The notes below the pieces were generated by a model. That model did no database searches, was not told the DNA's origin, and saw only the letters and a program-made list of their open reading frames with translations. The translations under genes and the position numbers were made by a program. 35,246 bases of DNA. Origin: CALCMJ01 sp964475415 (GTDB lineage: Bacteria; Bacteroidota; Bacteroidia; Chitinophagales; Saprospiraceae). Shown one piece after another: positions 15,668 to 23,877 of this stretch (its first letter is position 1; each line of letters starts with the position of its first letter). The stretch spans positions 1-35,246 of the forward strand of contig CAYYWZ010000043.1 of assembly GCA_964475415.1 (NCBI GenBank), written 5' to 3'.

Positions 15668-18600
15668 TTATTCTGTCTGTTCAAATAATTCTGGTGCTCG
15701 ATTATTTACTAGAAATAATAATTTGCTTTTTGAAGTGGTTTTTATTTTTTTTATTTCTCTAACCACACCCTTAACGTCTAATCCTGATTCATCTTTCGAG
15801 ACAATGTTGAGATTACCTTTTTTATCGTTGAGTAAGACCTTAGCTCTACATGCGTCCAATGAAGAGAACTGAGGTAACAAGTAAGTATTGTTTCCACCAA
15901 TAACAAAATCAGGAAAGCCATCTTTATTGACATCCCATTCTTGGATAGAGTTGATACAAGATAATTGGCTAAGTGGATCTAGAGCTTGTATCCTAAAATT
16001 CCCCTTTCCATCGTTAATTACTATTGCCGAGCTCAGATAATTTACTTGCTTCACTATCGAGTTACTGATCTTATCAGCAGAGAATAATTCTGCAATCGGT
16101 CTTTTTGCATAATCAGCGTGCATAAGGTTTTCTTTCTTAAGACCTGGCAACTGATCCACCATATCCCTTTTTACAAAAACAGGAAAATCACCATTTTCAC
16201 TTCTAGATGTAATTATTTTCTCAATGGAACCATTATCATCGAAATCATTGATCCATAAAAACAATGGTTCTTCTTGTGTTGCCTTCAAATAAAAATTCTC
16301 CCCTATATTCCCCATAATTAAATCTTGGTCACCGTCCTGATCTATATCAGATGCAATAACTGTTTGCCACCAACCAGAATAATTGGACAAATCAGACTCG
16401 TAGATCTGCAAATTTTTTCCATCATAGTAAAGTACCTTAGGGGCCATCCACTCTCCTACTAGAATAATCTCGTCACCACTATTAGGCAATACATCGGCGA
16501 TAATCGCATCTGTAATATTTCCAGCAAGGGCCAACTCTGGAATTACCTGCTCAGTAACATCGCGAAACTTTCCATTACCGGTGTTCATATATATATGACT
16601 ACCAGGACTAATTCCGTATTCTCCTGGCACAGACCTCATCCCAGCAAAAAGATCTAGGTCTCCATCTTGATCTATATCGATCGGCAGTAAAACCGAGGTG
16701 TTCATAGAGACCGGAGGAATAGCGTTATAATCTATCTCAAACCGTCCATCAATATTTACATAAAGTCGATCTCTAAATGCACGCTTGTTATAGGTAACAT
16801 TATTACCTCCGCTAGCTACTAATAGATCTAGGTCATTATCGCCATCACAATCAAAGAACACAGCATAAGTATCTTCGAATGCTTTGAACTTATCAAAATA
16901 AGATTGTTGTATTGGTTTATATCCCGACTTAGTTTGCTTAAGCAATACTGGAGCTTGCCCATCAGCTCCGCCAAAATACAAATCCTCTAATCCATCTCCA
17001 TCAAAATCTCCTTGTGCAAGACAAGGGCCCTCTTTAGAAAGCTGGGTAGGAACATTCCTCTCATAATAGAAATCATTAAATTCATCTTCCTTATGTTCGG
17101 GTAGATCACTATTGCTAACTTCTGTAAATAGTTTATCTTGCCTTACCTTGCTTTGCTTTTCTTTAATACTGCTTTCATTATAATCGACACTATTATATGT
17201 ATTAAGAATATAGTTTGTTATACTTTGTTTTGTTCCATTGGGCCAGATTATATCCACTGCATTTACCGATATACTATCTCCTAAACCTATGGTTATTTTA
17301 TAATCTACAGAAGACTGAAATCCTCTAGATGGAATCAGCTCTTTAACTATTATTTTATCTGATGCTTGCAATCTAATTTTGGCACCTATAGCTCGAGGAT
17401 TTTTGTCTATATAATTAAGTTTAAATCCTATAAAATTATTCGTCGTATTATTCTTATAAATTTGAGCTGGCTGATTTACATTATTGACAACTAAGTCTAA
17501 ATCTCCATCATTGTCTAAATCTCCGTAAGCTGCTCCATTAGAAAATGTTTTTTTAATAATTCCACTTGATTGTGACTCATCTACAAATTTAAGCGAACCA
17601 TTGTTTTTGAAAAATTTATTAGTAAGAGCCTGAGATGGCATACGCGCAATAATAGAATCTATTTTTTGCTTGTTGCCAGAAAGTACCATCTCTTGGATAA
17701 TTTCATTAGCAAAGAAATCGATAAAGTCTTGATCTATTACGTCATTGAGAATTCCATTACATACAAATACATCTGTATAAGCATCGTTATCAGCATCGAA
17801 CATCAGTGCACCCCAACTCCAATCAGAAGCAGCTACATCTGCATAAAAAGAGATCTCTTGGAAACTACCAGATCCATCGTTAAGTTGGAGTGTGTTATGC
17901 ATAAACTGATGGTAAAACCCATTTTTTTCTTTTAGATTTCTAAGATTAATATTATCGAAAGTTGTTGTAGTTTTCAATCTGTAATCATCATCAGGAAGCA
18001 TATCTGTAACGAAGATTTCTGGAAGACCATCATTATTAATATCTGCCATATCCGCTCCCATAGAAGAGTGAGAAAGATGAGCAATCCTTTCTGTTAGATC
18101 TTCTTTGAACGTTCCATCTCCTTTATTTATGTAAAGATAATCTCTTTCGAAAAAGTCATTTGAGACATATATATCTAATAGATTATCGCCATTGACATCT
18201 CCTACTGTTATACCTAACCCAAAGCCTATCAAGCTTCCAAATATTCCAGCTTCTTCACTTACATCCTTAAAAATTCCATTATCATTTCTCAACAATCTAT
18301 CGCCTCCTCCTTTTAAGAAGTCTGCCACAGGCCAGTCTTCTGCTCTTAGTTCTCTTTTGTTACTATAGTTAAGAGTATTGACAGGAATAAAACTATTGTT
18401 CAGTAGGTAAGCATCTAGGTCACCGTCTCCATCATAATCAAAAAAGCTTGCTTGTGTGGAATAATCATTGAAGTCTAGACCTAAGGTGTCTGCTTTTTCT
18501 ACGAAGGTGTTATCCCCTTGGTTTAGAAACAAGGCATTTCGCTGATCGATTTTTTCTTTGTACCCCGCATTACATACATAGATATCTAACCATCCATCCG

Positions 18601-18979
18601 AATCTATATCTATCATAGTTACGCCTGTACTCCACTTATCTTCTAGCTCTATACCCGCAGTCTTACTTATATCTTCAAATTCTAAGTTGCCCTTATTAAG
18701 GAATAATTTATTAGCTCCCATATTAGCAGTAAAATAGACATCACTCAGTCCATCATTATTGATATCACCTATAGCTACACCGCCTCCATTATAAAAATTA
18801 CGATAGTTGAAAATATTGAGCTCGTCAGTATTTTCTATTGAGTTAATAAAGTCAACTGATGTCGCATCTACAGAAAGATCTGAGAATAGCGTATTATTAC
18901 CTATTGCTGGCAAGTTAGAATCCTGACTACAGGAAATACAGAAAAAAATAAAAGCGCAAATAATAAATAATATTCTCAT
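15668..18979 (-). CDS. CRTAC1-type VCBS/FG-GAP repeat lipoprotein with ASPIC-UnbV domain (distal paralog)
   Basis: The 1103-residue product starts with a lipoprotein signal (ILFIICAFIFFCISCSQ). It then has many calcium-binding FG-GAP/VCBS loops of the DINNDGLSD or DYDGDGDLD type, forming two beta-propeller-like blocks, before and after a central ASPIC-UnbV region (about residues 530-600: IGAKIRLQ ... SRGFQSS ... VDIIWPNG). It is presumably anchored in the outer membrane by its lipidated Cys. Family members occur in SusCD loci and are thought to bind ligands, but no activity is firmly assigned. The start overlaps the stop of the upstream paralog as TAATG, indicating translational coupling. Last gene of the susC operon; no clear terminator follows. 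Confidence 0.9.
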   Translation of the reverse strand: MRILFIICAFIFFCISCSQDSNLPAIGNNTLFSDLSVDATSVDFINSIENTDELNIFNYRNFYNGGGVAIGDINNDGLSDVYFTANMGANKLFLNKGNLEFEDISKTAGIELEDKWSTGVTMIDIDSDGWLDIYVCNAGYKEKIDQRNALFLNQGDNTFVEKADTLGLDFNDYSTQASFFDYDGDGDLDAYLLNNSFIPVNTLNYSNKRELRAEDWPVADFLKGGGDRLLRNDNGIFKDVSEEAGIFGSLIGFGLGITVGDVNGDNLLDIYVSNDFFERDYLYINKGDGTFKEDLTERIAHLSHSSMGADMADINNDGLPEIFVTDMLPDDDYRLKTTTTFDNINLRNLKEKNGFYHQFMHNTLQLNDGSGSFQEISFYADVAASDWSWGALMFDADNDAYTDVFVCNGILNDVIDQDFIDFFANEIIQEMVLSGNKQKIDSIIARMPSQALTNKFFKNNGSLKFVDESQSSGIIKKTFSNGAAYGDLDNDGDLDLVVNNVNQPAQIYKNNTTNNFIGFKLNYIDKNPRAIGAKIRLQASDKIIVKELIPSRGFQSSVDYKITIGLGDSISVNAVDIIWPNGTKQSITNYILNTYNSVDYNESSIKEKQSKVRQDKLFTEVSNSDLPEHKEDEFNDFYYERNVPTQLSKEGPCLAQGDFDGDGLEDLYFGGADGQAPVLLKQTKSGYKPIQQSYFDKFKAFEDTYAVFFDCDGDNDLDLLVASGGNNVTYNKRAFRDRLYVNIDGRFEIDYNAIPPVSMNTSVLLPIDIDQDGDLDLFAGMRSVPGEYGISPGSHIYMNTGNGKFRDVTEQVIPELALAGNITDAIIADVLPNSGDEIILVGEWMAPKVLYYDGKNLQIYESDLSNYSGWWQTVIASDIDQDGDQDLIMGNIGENFYLKATQEEPLFLWINDFDDNGSIEKIITSRSENGDFPVFVKRDMVDQLPGLKKENLMHADYAKRPIAELFSADKISNSIVKQVNYLSSAIVINDGKGNFRIQALDPLSQLSCINSIQEWDVNKDGFPDFVIGGNNTYLLPQFSSLDACRAKVLLNDKKGNLNIVSKDESGLDVKGVVREIKKIKTTSKSKLLFLVNNRAPELFEQTE

Positions 18980-21900
18980 TATTGATCTTTTACTTTTAGC
19001 AAAACAAGTTCTGCATTATTCTGTGCAAACAAAAAAGCTTTTTCTTTTCCTATATTTATTGTTCTTATTTTTTTCACTTGACCTTTTAGTGGTGCATTAT
19101 TTATATTGATATAATCAAACTTATCGTCACCTCTATTCATCAATACTGATCCATTCTCGGCATCATATCTTCCCATCTGTACATTGCAATAGTGGTAATT
19201 CCCTCCAGGCAACAAATCTGGTTTACCATCATCATTTAGATCAGCAAATAACCCTGTGTAAAAGGAAGTAAACTGCATATCAAAAGGTAAGTTCCCGATA
19301 GAGAAATTGTTATTACCGTCATTTATATAAAGCGTATTTTCCATTCTGTCAGCTTCATACTTGAGAGAAGACTTTATCTTATCTTTTCCTAAAAGTTCGG
19401 TTATAGAAGCAGCAGCAAAATCTTTAGCCTTTAGATATTTCTTTTTTAGACTAGGAATTTGTTTTTGTAATTCCATCATATTACTGAAGGTTATTTCTCT
19501 ATCTCCCACATAATAACTTAGGATTTGCTCTCTAGTTCCATTATCATCAAAATCCGCATAGTACATTCTAAGTGGCTTTTCTTTACTTGCTTTTAATCTA
19601 GTATTCTTTCCTAAATTTCCTGCAAAAATATCTAAGTCACCATCTCCGTCTATATCCTCGACAGAAATACTGTTCCACCACCCTATATCCTCAGCTATAT
19701 TTTTTTTCTCGAAATTATTTCCTCTGTTGTAATACACTGTTATCACTCCCCACTCAAGTGCCAGAAGCAGATCGTCCTTTCCGTCTTTATCTAAATCTAC
19801 CCAAGAAGCATCTTTGACAAAACCTAGGAGGCCATCTTGCTCCATCTTTTCTGAAATAACATTCTGAAATTTTCCATTACCTAGATTTTCTAAAAGATAA
19901 GACTGAGGAATCTCTCCATAATTCCAAGGCAGCGCTCTAGCACCAACAAATATATCTAGATCACCATCCTTATCATAGTCGCTGACTTGCAGACATGAAG
20001 CCGTAAGGTTTACATCAGCAAATGTCGATTCATCTTTTTCTAAAGTACCATTTTGATTTACATATAATAATAATTCTGTATAGGGACTATTAAGCCTATA
20101 TTCATTTCCTCCAGTGGCCACTAAAAGGTCTAGATCATTATCCTGGTCTATATCTACAAAAACTGCATCTACTTCTTCGTAAGTAGAATCTGTAATCATA
20201 CTATTATCAACCTTAAATTTTCCACTCTTATCTTGTAGATACAACTTGCTTTTCTTACGCTTCGAGGAACCTATATAAAAATCATCTAGGCCATCTCCAT
20301 TTACATCTCCTACAGCTAGCGCAGGACCTTCTGCGGAGGTGCTAAAAGGAATAAGCGACTCCCTATTGAACTCAACAAACTTATTCTCCACATGCTTATG
20401 ATCTAGGCCAACGGATTTTGTAATATCATTAAACGCTATAGTCGCTTCTTTTTGTTGGTACTTGTATTCTTGCTTTGCATTAACTTGTTCAAAAACCATG
20501 ATAGAATCATTGGCAACTGATCTCATTTCAAAAGATCTATCTGGCCAGATGATCTGTATAGAATCCAACGCTGCTTTCGGTAATAGAATCTCATTAATCA
20601 TACAAGATTGGAAACCTTTATAAGGCGTATACTGGAAGTATTTTTTTGTCCCTCTATAGAAGCCAATAATTTCAGAACCTATTCCATTTCTATTTTTTTC
20701 AGAGCCATTTAGCTCTATTTTTATAGCGCTATTTTCCTTAGAAGTATTCTCATACAAAAATGCTTTTTGGTCTATATTATTTGTAATAAGATCGTAGTCA
20801 CCGTCCAAATCAAAATCTGCATACGCAGCACTGTTAGAATAACTCTTGACATGTCTTCCTACCCTTTCTTTTAAGTCTTCGAATTCCAAGTTATCAGAAC
20901 CTTTATAAAATTTGTTATAGAGTTGTATTTGTGGAATTTTTTCTAGAGCACTTAGATCTGGTTCTTCCATCTGATCAAACTGAATTTTATACTGAATTTC
21001 ATTTCCCGAGATGAAATTAATGTAATCGATATCATTCATTCTACGAGGTATGCCATTAGAGATGAATAGATCTTTCACACCATCCATTTCGAAATCAAAA
21101 ACTAGTGGACACCACGACCAGTCAGTTGCATAGATTCCGGCATAAGAAGCTATCTCTTTAAAGTTACTGTCTCCCCCATTAAGCTGCAAAGCATTTTTAG
21201 CGTATTGGTGATTATATCCATATCCCAGTTTAAAATTAAAAATATCAAGGGCATCTTCTCCTTCTGAGGATTTCAGAATCTCGGGATCTTCGGGTAACAT
21301 ATCTAAGGAAATAACATCTTGGAAACCATCATCATTCATGTCGGCAATTTCCACACCCATAGAGAATCTACTTGTATGCTTTATTTTGTATTCGAGACTA
21401 TCGGAAAATGTTCCGTCTCCTTGGTTGATATATAGATAGTCATTTTCATGAAAGTCATTTCCGACATAGATATCTGGGTAACCATCATTATTTACATCAC
21501 CAAATGCAAAGCCTAAACCATAGCCTATAACACTACTGTGTATACCAGAGGATGTTGTTATATCTGTAAATGTAGAACCATCATTTCTATAAAATCTATC
21601 TCCCGAAACCTCATTGTAAGTATCAAGAAAATCTATTCTCTTTCCAAAGGTTCCATTGTGATGCAGAGAGTGATTCATAAGAAACATATCCAAGTCTCCA
21701 TCCAGATCATAATCTAAGAATCCAGCTTGAGTACTAAATCCTTTGAAATCTATCCCATATTGCTCTGCTTGTTCGACATATTGTGGCACACCATCCTCTA
21801 GCTCGCCCGTACAAACGAATAACTTATTTTTGCAATCCAAGTTTCTGTATGTTCCGACTTGGGATAGATAGATATCTAACCAGCCATCATTATTAATATC

Positions 21901-22281
21901 AATAAGGGCTACTCCATTTGTCCAACTATTAGCTCCTCCATCTACCTGTAGTTTATCACTTACATCTTCGAATTCTAGATTCCCTTTGTTGAGATAGATG
22001 GCTTCTTTATCTAAATTAGAAGTAAATATGATGTCTGTTAATCCATCATTGTTTAAATCCCCAACTGCAGTACCACCTCCATTATAATAGTACATATAAT
22101 TGAAGATATTCAATTCCAAATTGATTGGTAGCTTATTAGAAAAGTCTAGATTGGATTGTTCGCTAGGAACAAGTACGAAAAGATCCTCATTTTGATTAGA
22201 GAAATTATTATCAGCATTACAAGCCAAGAAGAAAATCAGGGCACTAAATAGAGCAGTGAATGATAAAAATTTTACTTGCAT
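18979..22281 (-). CDS. CRTAC1-type VCBS/FG-GAP repeat lipoprotein with ASPIC-UnbV domain (proximal paralog)
   Basis: About 1100 residues. The start is placed at M7 of the longest frame (which opens at 22299) because MQVKFLSFTALFSALIFFLAC is then a compact lipoprotein signal, and because 22299 lies only five bases from the T run of a preceding terminator-like hairpin. Repeated DLNNDGLTD, DYDLDGDLD and DIDGDGDLD loops mark calcium-binding VCBS/FG-GAP blades, and GIGSEIIGFYRG ... KGFQSCMINEI ... IQIIWPDRSF is the ASPIC-UnbV region. It aligns end to end with the downstream protein, so the pair is a tandem duplication. Its role is probably a surface partner of the SusCD importer. Confidence 0.9.
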   Translation of the reverse strand: MQVKFLSFTALFSALIFFLACNADNNFSNQNEDLFVLVPSEQSNLDFSNKLPINLELNIFNYMYYYNGGGTAVGDLNNDGLTDIIFTSNLDKEAIYLNKGNLEFEDVSDKLQVDGGANSWTNGVALIDINNDGWLDIYLSQVGTYRNLDCKNKLFVCTGELEDGVPQYVEQAEQYGIDFKGFSTQAGFLDYDLDGDLDMFLMNHSLHHNGTFGKRIDFLDTYNEVSGDRFYRNDGSTFTDITTSSGIHSSVIGYGLGFAFGDVNNDGYPDIYVGNDFHENDYLYINQGDGTFSDSLEYKIKHTSRFSMGVEIADMNDDGFQDVISLDMLPEDPEILKSSEGEDALDIFNFKLGYGYNHQYAKNALQLNGGDSNFKEIASYAGIYATDWSWCPLVFDFEMDGVKDLFISNGIPRRMNDIDYINFISGNEIQYKIQFDQMEEPDLSALEKIPQIQLYNKFYKGSDNLEFEDLKERVGRHVKSYSNSAAYADFDLDGDYDLITNNIDQKAFLYENTSKENSAIKIELNGSEKNRNGIGSEIIGFYRGTKKYFQYTPYKGFQSCMINEILLPKAALDSIQIIWPDRSFEMRSVANDSIMVFEQVNAKQEYKYQQKEATIAFNDITKSVGLDHKHVENKFVEFNRESLIPFSTSAEGPALAVGDVNGDGLDDFYIGSSKRKKSKLYLQDKSGKFKVDNSMITDSTYEEVDAVFVDIDQDNDLDLLVATGGNEYRLNSPYTELLLYVNQNGTLEKDESTFADVNLTASCLQVSDYDKDGDLDIFVGARALPWNYGEIPQSYLLENLGNGKFQNVISEKMEQDGLLGFVKDASWVDLDKDGKDDLLLALEWGVITVYYNRGNNFEKKNIAEDIGWWNSISVEDIDGDGDLDIFAGNLGKNTRLKASKEKPLRMYYADFDDNGTREQILSYYVGDREITFSNMMELQKQIPSLKKKYLKAKDFAAASITELLGKDKIKSSLKYEADRMENTLYINDGNNNFSIGNLPFDMQFTSFYTGLFADLNDDGKPDLLPGGNYHYCNVQMGRYDAENGSVLMNRGDDKFDYININNAPLKGQVKKIRTINIGKEKAFLFAQNNAELVLLKVKDQ

Positions 22282-22303
22282 AGGTATCATGACAAACATA
22301 ACG

Positions 22304-22335
22304 AAAAAGAGGCCATTCTAGTTGAATGACCTCTT
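22304..22335 (-). terminator. Hairpin between susD and the first VCBS gene
   Basis: On the minus strand an 11-bp stem (22325-22335 with 22307-22317, one G-U pair, 7-base loop) runs into five Ts (22304-22308, partly within the stem base). It sits 28 bases after the susD stop and just before the next gene, so it probably reduces transcription into the VCBS genes. Confidence 0.65.
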
Positions 22336-22362
22336 AATAATTTTTCTAACCGCAGGGATATA

Positions 22363-23865
22363 TTAATAACCTGGGTTTTGTACAAGATTAGGATTAGATG
22401 CTAAAGAAGCAGCTGGTATAGGGAATACTAATCTTTCCGCTCCAGATGCTGGCTTTTCTTCCCATGCATCTAGGAATCTACCAAATCTTAATAGATCCGT
22501 TCTTCTGAATCCTTCCCAGTAAAACTCTCTTCCTCTCTCCGCAAGCATTGAAGTCTCATCTATCGAACTAAGAGCAGAAACTCCTCTCGCATCTCTTATA
22601 TCATTTACTATCGCTAAGGCATCACCAGAATTTCCATTTCTCATTAATGCTTCTGCCTTCATCATAAGAACATCTGAATATCTAAAGTACACATAGTCAT
22701 TATCAGCATTATCACCACTATTATAATCTATTGGATACTTCATTACTCTTACTCCTGTAATTTCTAAATTATCTCCAGCTTCTGTAAGCGCAACTTCTTT
22801 TGTGTAGGCAAGCTGATTTCCTTTTCTATCCATCAACTCATTACCATCACCATCTACTTGCTGGCCTATTAAGAATCCAGCATTTATACCTGCTACTTCC
22901 GTCATGCCTGGGTAGTCTGCTCTAACTCTCAAATCATCAGTTTCGAAGCTGTCATAGAAATCTCCTAAAGTACAGAAACCATTCCATCCAGAAGGATTCT
23001 GATTATAATGCAGACCACAAAACCATCTAGATCTTACGTTTCCAGAACTAATACCACCCTCATTAAGTGCCGTAAAAATATTCTCTGTTGAGATCTGATC
23101 ATTATTAGGTGCAAAATTGTCAAAGTAATTTGTAGAAATAGAATACTTTCCAGAATTGATAATATCATCTGCTAGACTAATTACCTGATTCATATCTGCC
23201 TGATCAAAACTAGGGTTTGCTCTATCTAGATACATTCCTTTGTTAAGAAGTGTTTTCATCTTCAATACTTTTGCTGCGTCTTTGTTTGCAACATTAGCAG
23301 GACCATCTGGCAGATCAGCTTCTATAGCGTCTAATTCAGAAATAATAAGATCAACAGCTTCTGCAGCACTAAGTACTTTTGCATCAGAAAGTAAATCTTG
23401 GAAATCATCTCTGTAAGGAACCTGTCCCCAACCATCGACTAGGGAGTTAACTACATAGGCTCTTAAGAATCTTGACTCAGCAGCTGTTTGTGCTGAAGGA
23501 TCAAAAGCTAATAAATTACTTGTAGAGTATACTATCTGAAGTAATTCACTAAATGTACTTCCTAGAAATGCATGATCTGCATCCCATGAGTGATTATGCA
23601 GTGATCTCCAAATTCCATTATCATCCCAATCCGGTCCTCTTGTTGGTCCCATAGCCTCATCACTTGTGTGCTCTTGGGCTGCCCAAAATCTAGACTGGTC
23701 TTGGTAAGGTAATCTCATTGAGTTGTATGCACTTTGCAACACTGCATCAGGATCTAGATCTTCTAATATAGTCAAATCCTTTCTGTGCGTTTCTTCTAGA
23801 TCAGAACAAGCAGTAAAGCCTAAGCCAACTAGTAAGAAGAGAAATAAATAAATTATATTTTTCAT
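22363..23865 (-). CDS. SusD/RagB family outer-membrane nutrient-binding lipoprotein
   Basis: The product of about 500 residues opens with a lipoprotein signal MKNIIYLFLFLLVGLGFTAC followed by SDLEE. It then has SusD-type TPR helices (DADHAFLGSTFSELLQIVYS, RFLRAYVVNSLVDGWGQVPY) and the characteristic C-terminal part (YFRYSDVLMMKAEALMRNG, DIRDARGV, LAERGREFYWEGFRRTDLLRF, FPIPAASLASNPNLVQNPGY). SusD caps the SusC channel and captures ligand at the cell surface. The ATG at 23865 is preferred to the TTG at 23874, which lies only three bases after the susC stop. It is 12 bases downstream of susC. The ligand cannot be inferred. Confidence 0.95.
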   Translation of the reverse strand: MKNIIYLFLFLLVGLGFTACSDLEETHRKDLTILEDLDPDAVLQSAYNSMRLPYQDQSRFWAAQEHTSDEAMGPTRGPDWDDNGIWRSLHNHSWDADHAFLGSTFSELLQIVYSTSNLLAFDPSAQTAAESRFLRAYVVNSLVDGWGQVPYRDDFQDLLSDAKVLSAAEAVDLIISELDAIEADLPDGPANVANKDAAKVLKMKTLLNKGMYLDRANPSFDQADMNQVISLADDIINSGKYSISTNYFDNFAPNNDQISTENIFTALNEGGISSGNVRSRWFCGLHYNQNPSGWNGFCTLGDFYDSFETDDLRVRADYPGMTEVAGINAGFLIGQQVDGDGNELMDRKGNQLAYTKEVALTEAGDNLEITGVRVMKYPIDYNSGDNADNDYVYFRYSDVLMMKAEALMRNGNSGDALAIVNDIRDARGVSALSSIDETSMLAERGREFYWEGFRRTDLLRFGRFLDAWEEKPASGAERLVFPIPAASLASNPNLVQNPGY

Positions 23866-23877
23866 GATTAACAATTT

